The notes: generated by a model not told the origin, from the letters alone. Shown: positions 53,191-63,586, counted from the stretch's first letter. The stretch is 64,000 nt of DNA from Campylobacteraceae bacterium (GCA_013215945.1 JABSOM010000004.1:1-64000); one strand, 5' to 3'. Numbers and translations: made by a program.

Positions 53191-54162
53191 TTAAACTGTT
53201 CCTTGCTCGAACTGAGCTCTTAACTTATCTTTTTCTTTTTGTCTTTTCACTTTATCGGCTTCTTTCTCTCTAAAATCTTTCAATGAAAATTTCAGTTGAA
53301 CTAAAAACGATGCTGCTACAAAGATAGATGAGTAAGTACCTACAATTACCCCTACAAGCATTGTAAATGCAAAACCATGAATAATCTCTCCACCATATAA
53401 AAACAGTGTTAAAACAACGAAGAAGGTTGTTAATGAGGTAAGAGTTGTTCTTGATAACGTTTTTGAAACAGAAAAGTTTACTACTTTTTCTAAAACAGTT
53501 TCTTTGGTCGTACTAACACCTTCTCTGATTCTATCAAATACAATAATTGTATCATTTAGTGAATATCCTAAGATGGTTAGAATGGCTGCTAAAATATCTA
53601 AGTTTACTTCTACTTGGAACAAAGAAATCATTCCTAAAGCAATAGTAATATCATGTACTAATGCAAAAATAGAAGAAAGAGCAAAACGCCATTCAAATCT
53701 AAACGATACATAAGCCATAATAACAAGAAGAGATAAAGATAAAGCCATAAGACCTTTTTCTCTTAGTTCACTTCCTACTTTAGGACCTACCATATCTACT
53801 CGTCTTATTTCATATTTTCCCGTATTTACAAGTAATTTTGAAATCTCATCACCTACATCATTTGCTAAGTTTGATGAAGAGTTTGTAAGTTTAATTACAA
53901 TTTCATCAGGACTTCCAAATTCTGTAATCGTAGAATTATGAAAATTTTCAGTTTTATTTAAAATATCTCTGATATTTTGAATAGGTGCTGTTTCTTGGTA
54001 TTTAACTTGAACAATTGTTCCACCTACAAAATCAACTCCGTAGTTTAAACCTTTAGTTAAAAGTAAAACCAAAGAGACAATAACTAATACAGCAGAGAAA
54101 CCTAAAAAAGGTAATCTTTTTCCCATAAAATCAAATGTTTTATCGCTTTTAAAAATTTCCAT
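53191..54162 (-). CDS. secF: Protein translocase subunit SecF
   Basis: SecF works with SecD and YajC to drive late export through SecYEG with the proton gradient. It has 323 residues and six membrane segments, a large periplasmic loop after the first, and the family motifs NYGVDFVGGTIVQVKY near residue 27 and LGYSLNDTIIVFDRIRE near residue 200. AIFVAA-type helices end the protein, followed by a charged cytosolic tail. The ATG shares one base with the secD stop (TAATG), so expression is coupled. A structured element follows the stop. Confidence 0.97.
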   Translation of the reverse strand: MEIFKSDKTFDFMGKRLPFLGFSAVLVIVSLVLLLTKGLNYGVDFVGGTIVQVKYQETAPIQNIRDILNKTENFHNSTITEFGSPDEIVIKLTNSSSNLANDVGDEISKLLVNTGKYEIRRVDMVGPKVGSELREKGLMALSLSLLVIMAYVSFRFEWRFALSSIFALVHDITIALGMISLFQVEVNLDILAAILTILGYSLNDTIIVFDRIREGVSTTKETVLEKVVNFSVSKTLSRTTLTSLTTFFVVLTLFLYGGEIIHGFAFTMLVGVIVGTYSSIFVAASFLVQLKFSLKDFREKEADKVKRQKEKDKLRAQFEQGTV

Positions 54163-55730
54163 TATTTAATACCAAACCATTTTCTTAAATTTTTGTCTTT
54201 TTGCATTTTTTGACCCAAGGCTTCATAAACACCATGAGTTCCTAAAATAGCTGTTAACATAGAAGCTAAAATACCAATAGAAATAGTTACAGCAAAACCT
54301 TTAATAGGTCCTGTTCCATATGCATATAAAATTATAGCAACTAAAAGCGTAGTAATATTTGCATCTAAAATAGCTCTCATTGCATTTGAATAACCATCTT
54401 CAATTGCTTTAGGAATGGAGAGACCTTGTTTTAATAACTCTCTGATTCTCTCCGTAATAATAACATTTGCATCAACAGCCATACCAATAGTTAATACAAT
54501 TCCTGCCATTCCTGGGAGGGTCAAGGTTGCCCCAAACATTGCCATAACTGCAACTATTATAAAAATATTAGTAACCAAAGCAAGATTTGCAATAATTCCA
54601 GCATATCCATAATATACAATCATAAATACAAATACCAGTAAAAATCCAAAAATTAAAGCCATCATTGAAGCTCTAATACTATCAGCTCCCAAAGAAGGTC
54701 CTACTGATCTTTTTTCAAGTAAATTAACAGATGCTGGTAATGCTCCTGAACGAAGGGCAATTGCAACAGAACCTGCTTCACTTAAAGTAAAACCACCAGA
54801 AATTTGACCACTTCCTCCACCAATACGTTCACGTATTACGGGTGCAGAATAAACTTTTCCATCTAAAACAACAGCCAATCGTTGTCCCACACTTTTAGCA
54901 GTATAATCTCCAAAAATTCTAGCACCACTTGCATTCAGTGTAAAATTAATAATGGCTTGATTACCTTGATCAAAAGCTACACTTGCATCAATTACTTGTG
55001 AACCAGTTAAAATAGGAATTTCTCTTACTAAAAATTTTTGAGTAGGATCACTTGAGTGTTCTAAAATAACATTTCCATAAGCAGAAGCTTGTGCAGCAGT
55101 CATATTAAATACTTGGTCCATTCTGTCTTCATCAACAGACATTAATTCTAGTTTTGAAGGTTTTGAAATTAATTCTCTTGCCGCTTTTTCTTCTGCTTGA
55201 GTTTTAATACCAGGAAGTTCAACTACTATATCAACCGCACCTTGTCTTACAACTGTAGGTTCAGATAAACCAAATTGATCTAATCTGTTTCTTATAGTTT
55301 CAACTGCTTGACTAACCGCTAAATCTTTAGTGATTTCAATCTCTTCTTGACTTAAGTTAAGTTCATATTCAAGTTCAGTATTAAAATTAATCTCTAAACC
55401 TTTTATTTTTCCTAACATTTCATCCAGTTTGATTTTTTCATCCGCATCTAAAAGTACAAATCGAACCACTTCTTTTGTAAATTTTAGTTCATCAATAACA
55501 ATATCTTCATCATCCGTAAAATATTTAACAGAACTTGCTATTGTTTTTATCTTAGATACAACTGCTTCTTGGGTATTTACACCAAGTAACATGTGTAATC
55601 CACCTTGTAAGTCTAATCCTAAATTGATTTTCTTACCTTGGTCAGTTTGCACAAAAGAAGGAAGAGCAAAAACAATTCCAAAAATAATGCTTAACATAAA
55701 TATTACGAGTCTATAATTAAAGATTTTCAA
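54162..55730 (-). CDS. secD: Protein translocase subunit SecD
   Basis: The protein has 522 residues and six membrane segments, with a large periplasmic domain (about 30-340). LGLDLQGGLHMLLGV near residue 37 and the AVDANVIITERIRELL motif in helix 4 are SecD signatures. The start is TTG with AAGGA ahead; no ATG fits. It forms a membrane complex with SecF and YajC, whose genes flank it in order. The gap from yajC contains an A/T-rich hairpin. Confidence 0.97.
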   Translation of the reverse strand: MKIFNYRLVIFMLSIIFGIVFALPSFVQTDQGKKINLGLDLQGGLHMLLGVNTQEAVVSKIKTIASSVKYFTDDEDIVIDELKFTKEVVRFVLLDADEKIKLDEMLGKIKGLEINFNTELEYELNLSQEEIEITKDLAVSQAVETIRNRLDQFGLSEPTVVRQGAVDIVVELPGIKTQAEEKAARELISKPSKLELMSVDEDRMDQVFNMTAAQASAYGNVILEHSSDPTQKFLVREIPILTGSQVIDASVAFDQGNQAIINFTLNASGARIFGDYTAKSVGQRLAVVLDGKVYSAPVIRERIGGGSGQISGGFTLSEAGSVAIALRSGALPASVNLLEKRSVGPSLGADSIRASMMALIFGFLLVFVFMIVYYGYAGIIANLALVTNIFIIVAVMAMFGATLTLPGMAGIVLTIGMAVDANVIITERIRELLKQGLSIPKAIEDGYSNAMRAILDANITTLLVAIILYAYGTGPIKGFAVTISIGILASMLTAILGTHGVYEALGQKMQKDKNLRKWFGIK

Positions 55731-55761
55731 TCTCTTTTCCTTAGATTGGATTAAGTAGGTA

Positions 55762-55787
55762 ATTTAACTCTTTAAAAAGAGTTAAAT
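55762..55787 (-). terminator. Hairpin between yajC and secD
   Basis: ATTTAACTCTTT and AAAGAGTTAAAT form a 12-bp perfect inverted repeat with a 2-nt core, just after the yajC stop. With no T run after it on the minus strand, it may be a partial terminator or processing site that lowers secD relative to yajC. Confidence 0.45.
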
Positions 55788-55792
55788 AAATA

Positions 55793-56062
55793 TTAGTCGA
55801 ATTTTTTAGAAACAAATTCTTTAACAAGTTTCATTTCTGAATTGTCAGAATTTTTAACTGCAAAAAAGTCATCTTCAACTTTTACAATTTCAACAATAAG
55901 ACCACCACTTGTAACTACTTTGTCACCTTTAGCTAAATTAGCTAACATCTCTTTATGAGTTTTTGCTTGTTTTTGCTGTGGTCTAATAATTAAAAAGTAA
56001 AAAATTGCGAATAACGCAACTAGGGGTAAAAGAGAACTTATTAAGTCTGCACTTCCATTCAT
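55793..56062 (-). CDS. yajC: Preprotein translocase subunit YajC
   Basis: This 89-residue protein has one N-terminal membrane helix (about 8-24) and a cytosolic tail. The motif FLIIRPQQKQAKTHKEML, followed by LAKGDKVVTSGGLIVEIVKV, is diagnostic of YajC. It associates with SecDF and is the first gene of the yajC-secD-secF set. Divergent from lnt across about 110 bp, which must hold both promoters. Confidence 0.96.
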   Translation of the reverse strand: MNGSADLISSLLPLVALFAIFYFLIIRPQQKQAKTHKEMLANLAKGDKVVTSGGLIVEIVKVEDDFFAVKNSDNSEMKLVKEFVSKKFD

Positions 56063-56176
56063 GTATAATCCTTTTGGTATTTTATAAAGTGGATTATTTT
56101 ATCGAAAACTACATTAGACTAGCTTAAAACATATATTTCATAAATATTTTGCTACAATATTGCAAAAAGACAATGT

Positions 56177-57400
56177 ATGAAAACAAAGCAAACCCTTCTT
56201 CTCTCCATTTTAATAGCTTTATTTATTTCTTTTTTATTCTCTTCTTCTTTGTATTTAGAATATTTTTCTTATACTAATATCTATTTAAACAGCTTTTTAT
56301 CTCTTTTGGCTATTTTTGCCATTTTAAATTCATCTAAAAAAATATTGTTTTTTACTGGATTTTTCATAGGGATTTTATGGTTTTACTGGCTTAGTTTTTC
56401 TTTTATACATTATGACTTAAGTTATTTAATACCCTTTGTTATCCTAGGTATTGCTCTTATTTATGGAATTATTTTTTATTTAATGGCTTTATTTGAGAAT
56501 ATTTATTTTAAAGCTTTTGCTTTATTTGTTTTATCTTTTGTCCATCCTTTTGGTTTTTCTTGGTTACAACCAGAGATTTTATTTGTTAATTCTATTTTTT
56601 CGATTCAAAAAGAAGCATTTATTTTAATTATTCTTTCTATGCTTGTTTTGTCTGTTTTTAAAAAATACTATAAAGTTTTATTTCTTTTTCCCTTATGTTT
56701 TGCACTGGATCAAAAAGTTGCTTTAAGTGAAGATGTAAATCTTAAAATATTTATGCCAGAAATTAATATCAAACAAGAAAATAAATGGAAACAAGATAAA
56801 CGTAGTGAGATAATAGCTCTTAATAACAGACTCATACTAAATGCAATTGAGCATAATTATGATTTAATTGTTTTACCTGAAACTGCTTATCCTTTGGTGC
56901 TTAATAAAAATGAAAAATTAATGAATTTTTTATTAGAACAATCTTCTAAAATAGATATTGTGCTTGGTGCTTTAAACAAAAAAGACAATAATTATTACAA
57001 CTCTTCATATCATTTTTCAAAGAATAAACTAGTCATTGCAAACAAAGTAGTTCTGGTGCCTTTTGGAGAAGCCGTACCTCTTCCTGAAGTTATTGCAAAT
57101 TATATCAATGATATTTTTTATGAAGGGGCACAGGACTTTTTAAAAGCCTCTAAAGCCACGGATTTTAATATAAAAGGCTTAAACATAAGAAATGCTATTT
57201 GTTATGAAGCAACAAATGATATTTTATTTGAGAATTTAAATGGAGTTAAACACATGCTTGTAATTTCTAACAATGCTTGGTTCACACCCTCAATTGAACC
57301 AATCTTACAAAAACAGCTCTTAAGATATTATGCTAAAAAATATGGAATTACTATTTATCACAGTGTAAATGGAAGTCCAAACTATATTATCAAACCTTAA
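56177..57400 (+). CDS. lnt: Apolipoprotein N-acyltransferase
   Basis: The protein has 407 residues, shorter than the 512 of E. coli and normal for this phylum. The N-terminal half holds about seven membrane segments, followed by a periplasmic nitrilase-like domain. The catalytic triad is visible as Glu in VLPETAYP, Lys in ANKVVLVPFGE and Cys in RNAICYEAT. It adds the third acyl chain to lipoproteins, here presumably including LptE and the small lipoprotein in this window. Its 3' end overlaps the convergent cca gene by 11 bp. Confidence 0.94.
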   Translation: MKTKQTLLLSILIALFISFLFSSSLYLEYFSYTNIYLNSFLSLLAIFAILNSSKKILFFTGFFIGILWFYWLSFSFIHYDLSYLIPFVILGIALIYGIIFYLMALFENIYFKAFALFVLSFVHPFGFSWLQPEILFVNSIFSIQKEAFILIILSMLVLSVFKKYYKVLFLFPLCFALDQKVALSEDVNLKIFMPEINIKQENKWKQDKRSEIIALNNRLILNAIEHNYDLIVLPETAYPLVLNKNEKLMNFLLEQSSKIDIVLGALNKKDNNYYNSSYHFSKNKLVIANKVVLVPFGEAVPLPEVIANYINDIFYEGAQDFLKASKATDFNIKGLNIRNAICYEATNDILFENLNGVKHMLVISNNAWFTPSIEPILQKQLLRYYAKKYGITIYHSVNGSPNYIIKP

Positions 57401-58781
57401 ACTTTTTTTGGATTTCTAGTAAGATTTCTTCTTTATTTTTGTTTTCATCAATTTGTAAATCATAAGCAAAATCCAAAATAGTTTTAAAGGTTTTTCCAGG
57501 CTTAAAAGCAAGCCTTAATAAATCTCTTCCAAGTACGAGTTTTTTTAAAGGCTCATTGTGGATATCGAGTTTTTTAGCTTCATTTAATAAATACGCTATG
57601 GCTTGGGGACATTTTTCTTTGTCTTTTATATCTCTGCCTAAACAATCAGCCAAACATACCAAACATAAGTTTTCAATATTGACTTTCGTAGACAAACGTT
57701 TAATAGCTTTAAGGCTTGGTTTTTGTTTAAAAAAAGCAAAAGGAAGTAAGTGGTATTTAACCATCAAACATACTTCTTCTATTAGTTTTTTATCATCAAG
57801 TAGTTTATTTAAAAAAGAGATGGTAGGTTTTAATCCCAGCGTTTCGTGTTTATAGGAAGTAATATGTCCATTGATTTCTTTTGTACAAAAGGGTTTTCCT
57901 AAATCATGGCAAAGAAGGGATAAAAAAAGCATTAGGTCTCTTTTATTATTGCCTGTTTTAAGCTTGCTCATTTCATCCAAAGTCATTAAAGTATGTATCC
58001 AGACATTGCCTTCTGGATGATATTCTTCATCTTGAGGGCAGCTTATTAACGCTTCTAGTTCTTCATAATATTTTAATATGCCTAAGTCTTTTAAAAGTGT
58101 AAAACCAAGAGAAGGTTTGGCAGCTTTTAAAAAGAGCTTTTTAAACTCATCATATATACGCTCTTTGGGTAATTCTTCTAAGGCATTATTATCAACTAAA
58201 GCTCTGCACAATAAAAAGGTCTTTTCATCTAAGTTAAATTCAAAACGCGCACAAAATTGTATGGCCCTGTATACTCGTAAAGGGTCTTCGACAAAGGTTT
58301 TTTCATTTATATGTTTTAAGGTTTTAGTTTTTAAATCATTAAGACCATTATGATAATCCAAGATTTCATCCGTATTATAATCATAACCCAAAGCATTAAT
58401 AGTAAAATCTCTTCTTAGACTTGCTTCTTTAAAAGAAAGTTGTGGATTAATTTCTACATCAAAACCTTTGTGACCTAAGCCAATTTTTGTTTCAAGTCTG
58501 GGAAGAGCAAAATCAAATTCATGGTTTTTTGTTTGTAATTTTAAGATACCAAAACTTTTTCCAACAAGATTTATTTTGCCAAATTTTTCTAGTTTTTTTA
58601 CAAGGGTATCGTAGTCTTTGATATTAAATACTTCAATATCATAGTCTTTAATAGGAAGGTTTAAGAAAGAATCTCTTACACAGCCACCTACAAGAACGGC
58701 TTTAAAGCCTTCTTCTTGTAAATAAGCTAAGATTTCTCTTAATTCAAGGGGCAGTTTAATCTTTTTTGTATAAATGCACAT
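57390..58781 (-). CDS. cca: CCA tRNA nucleotidyltransferase (class II, with HD domain)
   Basis: The enzyme adds or repairs the 3' CCA end of tRNA, or in some relatives only poly(A). It has 463 residues. The nucleotidyltransferase site is VLVGGCVRDSFL with DYDIEVF, then RRDFTINALGYD and the KERIYDEFKKLF motif. An HD domain follows (HTLMTLDEM and CHDLGKPF), likely with phosphatase activity. The ATG at 58781 lies inside the 3' end of mscS; it lacks a clear ribosome site. A TTG further upstream (58820) is also open but has no better site. Confidence 0.9.
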   Translation of the reverse strand: MCIYTKKIKLPLELREILAYLQEEGFKAVLVGGCVRDSFLNLPIKDYDIEVFNIKDYDTLVKKLEKFGKINLVGKSFGILKLQTKNHEFDFALPRLETKIGLGHKGFDVEINPQLSFKEASLRRDFTINALGYDYNTDEILDYHNGLNDLKTKTLKHINEKTFVEDPLRVYRAIQFCARFEFNLDEKTFLLCRALVDNNALEELPKERIYDEFKKLFLKAAKPSLGFTLLKDLGILKYYEELEALISCPQDEEYHPEGNVWIHTLMTLDEMSKLKTGNNKRDLMLFLSLLCHDLGKPFCTKEINGHITSYKHETLGLKPTISFLNKLLDDKKLIEEVCLMVKYHLLPFAFFKQKPSLKAIKRLSTKVNIENLCLVCLADCLGRDIKDKEKCPQAIAYLLNEAKKLDIHNEPLKKLVLGRDLLRLAFKPGKTFKTILDFAYDLQIDENKNKEEILLEIQKKFKV

Positions 58782-59556
58782 CTGTTTGTGGGTAAGGAAT
58801 AGAAATACCTTCTTTATCAAAACGTAATTTGATTTCTTCTGTTAAATAAAATTTAACATCCCAATAATCAGGTGTTTTAACCCAAGCTCTTACTACAAAG
58901 TTTACACTTGAATCAGCAAGTTCAGAAACGGCAACGGTAATACCATCTTTAACTAAAACTTTTTCATGGGCTTCTACAATATCATTTAAAATATTTTTTG
59001 CTTTTTTAATGTCATCGTCATAACCAATTCCAATTACTAAATCAACTCTTCTTTTATTGTGAGCATTGATATTAGTAATAGCTCCACTTGTAATTGCTGA
59101 GTTAGGTACTAGAATTTTTTGATTATCTGGCGTTGTAAATTCTGTATTAAATAAGTGAATATGAATTACTTTTCCAGTAACCCCACCTGCATTAACAACA
59201 TCTCCAACTTTAAAAGGTTTAAAAAAGACAAGCATAACACCAGAAGCAAAATTAGATAAAGAATCTTTTAGTGCTAAACCAATAGCTAAACCAGCAGCAC
59301 CAATGATTGCTAAGAAAGAAGTAGTATTAATGCCTACTTGATCCAATGCAGCTAAAAGCACCATTACAAGCAATGCGTAATACATTAAACCAGAGAAAAA
59401 ATTAAGTAAGGTTTGATCCACCCCTTTCTTTTTTCCTAAGAGTGCAATTACAATATCTGTTGCTTTTCTTGCTAAAAATTTACCTATCACAAAAATTGCC
59501 AATGCAAACATAATATTTAATGCATACATGCCAAAAACTTCAGAAAAATCTTCCAT
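58756..59556 (-). CDS. mscS: Small-conductance mechanosensitive channel (MscS)
   Basis: This 266-residue inner-membrane channel opens under membrane tension to release solutes in osmotic downshock. It has three N-terminal membrane helices; the third is the pore helix with the family pattern GAAGLAIGLALKDSLSNFASGVML. The beta domain motif PFKVGDVV follows. The total is close to the 286 of E. coli MscS. AAGGAG precedes the ATG at 59556; an earlier start eight codons upstream is less likely. It may act together with the BCCT transporter in osmotic control, although the two are distant. Confidence 0.95.
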   Translation of the reverse strand: MEDFSEVFGMYALNIMFALAIFVIGKFLARKATDIVIALLGKKKGVDQTLLNFFSGLMYYALLVMVLLAALDQVGINTTSFLAIIGAAGLAIGLALKDSLSNFASGVMLVFFKPFKVGDVVNAGGVTGKVIHIHLFNTEFTTPDNQKILVPNSAITSGAITNINAHNKRRVDLVIGIGYDDDIKKAKNILNDIVEAHEKVLVKDGITVAVSELADSSVNFVVRAWVKTPDYWDVKFYLTEEIKLRFDKEGISIPYPQTDVHLYKKD

Positions 59557-59668
59557 TTTAACTCCTTGATTTAAAAACAATAAGAGTAAATATTAACATA
59601 TTTATCTCTTTTGTTTTATTTTAATTGCAGAATTATAACTAAAAAAATCAATAAAATATCTAAAATAA

Positions 59669-61375
59669 TTATTTATTTAAAATATTACTTATTTTAGAAA
59701 CTATTTCTTCTATTTTTACTTCTTCTTTTTCAAGTGTTCTTCTGTTTACTAATTCAACCAAACCATCTTGTAGTTTTTTTCCTACTACAATTGCATAAGG
59801 AAAACCAATAAGCTCAAAATCACCCATTTTAAAACCAAATCGCTCTTTAACTCTGTCGTCAATAATAGTTTCAATACCCTGCTCTTTTAATTCTTCATAA
59901 ATTTTAAGGCCAGCATTTAATTCTTCTTCTTTTTTGGCATTAGATACAATTACATCTACTTGAAAAGGAGCCGTTTCTTTGGTCCAAATAGAACCTTTTT
60001 CATCGTGATTTTGTTCAATTACCGCTGCAACCAGTCTTGAAACACCAATACCATAACATCCCATTTCAAAAGGCTGTGTTTTTCCATTTTGATCTAAAAA
60101 TTTAGCATCCATTGCAAGCGAATATTTAGAACCCAATTGAAAAATATGACCTACTTCTATTCCTTTTGTATATTCTAATTTACTTTGGCAAGATGGACAA
60201 GCATCACCTTCTTGTACAGCAATTAAATCTACATAATCCAAATCAAGAGAAGTCAAATCAACGTTTTTATAGTGATAATCTACTTCATTTGCTCCACAAA
60301 CAAGATTATTATCTCCTTGCAGTTCTTTGTCAAATACTACTTTAATATCTTTTGGAAAATCAACTATTCCACAAAAACCTGCTTTTAAATTGGCTTTTTC
60401 TAAATCATCTTCACTGGCATCTTCTAATTCTGAAGCCCCAATTGCACTTGCTGCTTTTGTATCTTCTAAGTTATCTGTTCCTCTTATGAAAAAAACCACT
60501 GTTTCAACTTTATCTTCATAAATTGCTTTTTTAATAACCGCTTTCATTGTGTAATAAGAATAAATGTTTAAAAATTCACTTACTTCATCTATTGTTTTTA
60601 AAGCAGGTGTATGTACTTTTTCTAATCTTTTACTCTCAAGTTTATCTTGTTTTTTAGGCGTTCTTTTGGCTGCTTCAATATTAGCTCCATACTCACAAGA
60701 AGGACAAACAACAATAGTATCTTCTCCTGAATTAGCTACAACCATGAATTCTTTTGAACCAGATCCACCAATAGCTCCTGAATCAGCTGCTACTACTCTA
60801 AAATCAAGACCTAAACGATTAAAAACATTTTTATACGTTTCTTCCATTACGTGAAATTCACGTACTAAATCTTCTTTAGAAGCATGAAAAGAATAAGCAT
60901 CTTTCATTAAAAACTCTCTACCCCTCATAAGACCAAATCTTGGTCTTGCTTCATCTCTAAACTTAGTATAAATTTGATACAAATTAAGTGGTAAATTTTT
61001 ATAAGAAGTAATTCTGTTTTTTACTAAATCAACTGCTGTTTCTTCATTAGTAGGTGAAAGCACATATCCTGTGTTTTTTCTATCAGAAAATTGCAGTAAT
61101 TCTTTTCCCATTGTTGAAGCACGACCAGATTGTTCCCAAAAACTTAAAGGTGTAACAAAACCAAACTGTACTTCATTTGCCCCAGATTTATCCATCTCTT
61201 CTTTTACAATTGCTCTTATTTTGTCTAAAACAATTTTTCCTAAAGGAAGATAATTATAAATACCTGAACCTGTTTGGTTAATAAAACCTCCACGTACTAA
61301 ATATTGGTGTGATGCTAAACTTGCATCTTTTGGCGCTTCTTTTGTTGTTGGAATAAACATTTTTGAGAATTTCAT
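59669..61375 (-). CDS. proS: Prolyl-tRNA synthetase, bacterial type
   Basis: The enzyme charges tRNA-Pro. It has 568 residues, with the bacterial INS editing domain inserted between class II motifs 2 and 3. Motif 1 is in the ANEVQFGFVTPLSFWEQSGR region. FRDEARPRFGLMRGREFLMKDAYSFH is motif 2, and GCYGIGVSRLVAAVIEQNHD is motif 3. The anticodon-binding domain follows (VDVIVSNAKK). It starts 9 nt after hemA, in an operon with it and the polyprenyl synthase. Confidence 0.97.
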   Translation of the reverse strand: MKFSKMFIPTTKEAPKDASLASHQYLVRGGFINQTGSGIYNYLPLGKIVLDKIRAIVKEEMDKSGANEVQFGFVTPLSFWEQSGRASTMGKELLQFSDRKNTGYVLSPTNEETAVDLVKNRITSYKNLPLNLYQIYTKFRDEARPRFGLMRGREFLMKDAYSFHASKEDLVREFHVMEETYKNVFNRLGLDFRVVAADSGAIGGSGSKEFMVVANSGEDTIVVCPSCEYGANIEAAKRTPKKQDKLESKRLEKVHTPALKTIDEVSEFLNIYSYYTMKAVIKKAIYEDKVETVVFFIRGTDNLEDTKAASAIGASELEDASEDDLEKANLKAGFCGIVDFPKDIKVVFDKELQGDNNLVCGANEVDYHYKNVDLTSLDLDYVDLIAVQEGDACPSCQSKLEYTKGIEVGHIFQLGSKYSLAMDAKFLDQNGKTQPFEMGCYGIGVSRLVAAVIEQNHDEKGSIWTKETAPFQVDVIVSNAKKEEELNAGLKIYEELKEQGIETIIDDRVKERFGFKMGDFELIGFPYAIVVGKKLQDGLVELVNRRTLEKEEVKIEEIVSKISNILNK

Positions 61376-61384
61376 ATACTGTTC

Positions 61385-62656
61385 CTATTTTTTATTGTTT
61401 TTATTGTTTTTACTGTCTAAGGCAAAAATATTTTGAATACTTGATAATACTGCATCTGATTCAAGGCTTTTTGATATTGTTTTTAATTGTTTTGTGGGTT
61501 CATGCAAAAATTCATTTAAAATTGTTTCACATAGTTTGGTAATATTTTTTTCATCTTTTGCATCAATATAACCCTTAGCTATTGCATTAGAGATTTTTTT
61601 CTCTATTACAGTGTTTGCTTTGACATACATTTGTTTTACAACAGGGTCAATTTCCAAAGATTTAAGCCAGGTAAAAAACTCTTTAGAATACTTGTTTACT
61701 ATGGTATAAGCTTCTTTTGCTTTTTCTGCACGTATTTTCATATTCTCATTTACAATTTCTTGTAAATCATCTACCGCAAAGACTTCTAAATTTGAACTTT
61801 TTATACTGTCAATATCTCTTGGAACTGCTATATCAAACCAGTAACGATTAAAAGAACACTCTTTTACCATATCTTGCGTGATAATAGGATAAGGTGCTGA
61901 TGTTGCCGTAAATAATAAAGGAATATCATTTAATAAAGCATTGATATTATCGTAAGATTCAACTTCTATTTCTTGGTCAAAATTTTGAGCTAACAAGGTA
62001 GCTTTTTTTAGATTTCTACTTACAAGGACTACAGAAAAACCTGATTTGTGAAGATGTCTTATGGTTAACTCACTCATTTCACCAGCGCCAATAACCAAAG
62101 CTTTTATATTTTTAGTTTCAGAAAAAAAAGTTTTGGCTTTAGCTACAGCTGTTGAAGCTACAGATACAGACCCCGTACCTAATTGAGTGGCATTTCTTAC
62201 TGCTGCTGAACATTGAAAAGCGTAATTCATGGCTCTTGTTAAACCTTGATCACAATAACCTTTATTTAAAGCCATTCTATAGGCATCTTTTAACTGGCCT
62301 ACTATTTGAGTCTCCCCAATTACTAAAGAATCCAAAGCAGAAGAAACAGAAAACAAATGATGAATAGCTCCTGCATTATCATAAATATCAGCGCGCTCAA
62401 ATAATTCATCAAATTCAATATTTGAATAGTTTGACAAAGCATTAATAACATATTCTTGCGATTTGGCAATATCAGAAACAGAAGCTATAATTTCAACCCT
62501 GTTACAGGTTGATAATAAAATCACTTCATCTATAGACTCTTGGTTTTTTAGTTTTTTTAAAAATTGTTCACTGGCACTTTCATCAGGGAAAGCAAGCTTT
62601 TCTCTCATTTCTATGTCAGTATTTTTATGGGTGAAACTAATGCTTAGATAACTCAT
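61385..62656 (-). CDS. hemA: Glutamyl-tRNA reductase
   Basis: The enzyme makes glutamate-1-semialdehyde from Glu-tRNA, the first step of haem synthesis by the C5 route. It has 423 residues. The catalytic Cys51 lies in LLSTCNRVE, the NADPH-binding motif is VIGAGEMSELTIRHL, and a dimerisation helix forms the C-terminus. The start sits 2 nt after the stop of the polyprenyl synthase gene. Sharing an operon with proS and the isoprenoid gene suggests joint supply of respiratory cofactors, haem and quinone tails. Confidence 0.97.
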   Translation of the reverse strand: MSYLSISFTHKNTDIEMREKLAFPDESASEQFLKKLKNQESIDEVILLSTCNRVEIIASVSDIAKSQEYVINALSNYSNIEFDELFERADIYDNAGAIHHLFSVSSALDSLVIGETQIVGQLKDAYRMALNKGYCDQGLTRAMNYAFQCSAAVRNATQLGTGSVSVASTAVAKAKTFFSETKNIKALVIGAGEMSELTIRHLHKSGFSVVLVSRNLKKATLLAQNFDQEIEVESYDNINALLNDIPLLFTATSAPYPIITQDMVKECSFNRYWFDIAVPRDIDSIKSSNLEVFAVDDLQEIVNENMKIRAEKAKEAYTIVNKYSKEFFTWLKSLEIDPVVKQMYVKANTVIEKKISNAIAKGYIDAKDEKNITKLCETILNEFLHEPTKQLKTISKSLESDAVLSSIQNIFALDSKNNKNNKK

Positions 62657-62658
62657 GT

Positions 62659-63555
62659 TTAAAAATCACGCTCAATCATTGCTTTCATAATAAGAACTAG
62701 GTCCATTGAATTTTCATCTTTTAACGCTTCAATTGCTTCATTTCCCAGTTTTTTTGCCATTAAAATAGAATCTTCTAGCGCTTTTGTTTCTATCATTTGA
62801 TTTTTAATCCAAGTAATGTTTTTGTCATCTAAGGGTTTTTTATATAAAGAAACAAGCGCTTCTTTATTCTCTAAACGCTCATGAAGCAATAAATAAGGAA
62901 TAGTAACTTTTCCTTCTTCAAAATCATGCATAGCTGGTTTCCCTAGTGTTTTTGAATCTTGTGTAATATCCAAAATATCATCAATCATTTGAAATGCAAG
63001 ACCTAGGTTTTTTCCATATGTGGCATAAATTTTTTCATCTTTATTACTTAAAATTGCAGCTGCTTGAGCACTTGCTTCTATTAAAGAAGCTGTTTTTTTA
63101 TAAATCATATCTAAGTATTTATCATAAGAAGTATTAAACTCTTGTGTTAAATCAACATCAAGCATTTCACCAATACTTAATTTTGTAACAGCAGTTGCTA
63201 CTAAATGAGATATTTTTTTGGGCATTAAAGAAAGTTCTGCAAATGCTTTTGAATATAAAACATCTCCAAACATTATGGCTGTTTTATTATCAAAAAGTGC
63301 ATTTACAGAAGCTTGTCCTCTTCTTGTTGTTGCATCATCAATAACATCATCATGTAATAAAGAAGAAGCATGAATCATCTCTACTACTGCACATAATTTG
63401 ATACTCTCATTGCTAACTCCAGCAATTTTTAAAATTAATTTAGAACGCAACATTTTACCTGTTGCTAATTTGTCTAATAAATAAAGGCTTTTTTCATCCT
63501 CACATTCTATTACATATGTTTTAATTTGTTCTTTTACTAAATTTAATTCTTCCAC
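62659..63555 (-). CDS. Polyprenyl diphosphate synthase (IspA/IspB family)
   Basis: This 298-residue trans-prenyltransferase has both Asp-rich motifs: LHDDVIDDATTRRG near residue 69 and DDILDITQD near 192, plus GKMLRSKL at the start. The residues before the first motif (ASSLL, no bulky aromatic) favour a long chain, so it probably makes the menaquinone side chain rather than farnesyl diphosphate. The start is GTG with a weak ribosome site. It heads the operon with hemA and proS. Confidence 0.93.
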   Translation of the reverse strand: MEELNLVKEQIKTYVIECEDEKSLYLLDKLATGKMLRSKLILKIAGVSNESIKLCAVVEMIHASSLLHDDVIDDATTRRGQASVNALFDNKTAIMFGDVLYSKAFAELSLMPKKISHLVATAVTKLSIGEMLDVDLTQEFNTSYDKYLDMIYKKTASLIEASAQAAAILSNKDEKIYATYGKNLGLAFQMIDDILDITQDSKTLGKPAMHDFEEGKVTIPYLLLHERLENKEALVSLYKKPLDDKNITWIKNQMIETKALEDSILMAKKLGNEAIEALKDENSMDLVLIMKAMIERDF

Positions 63556-63586
63556 TTAAAGCCTTATGAATTTAATTGTCTCGATA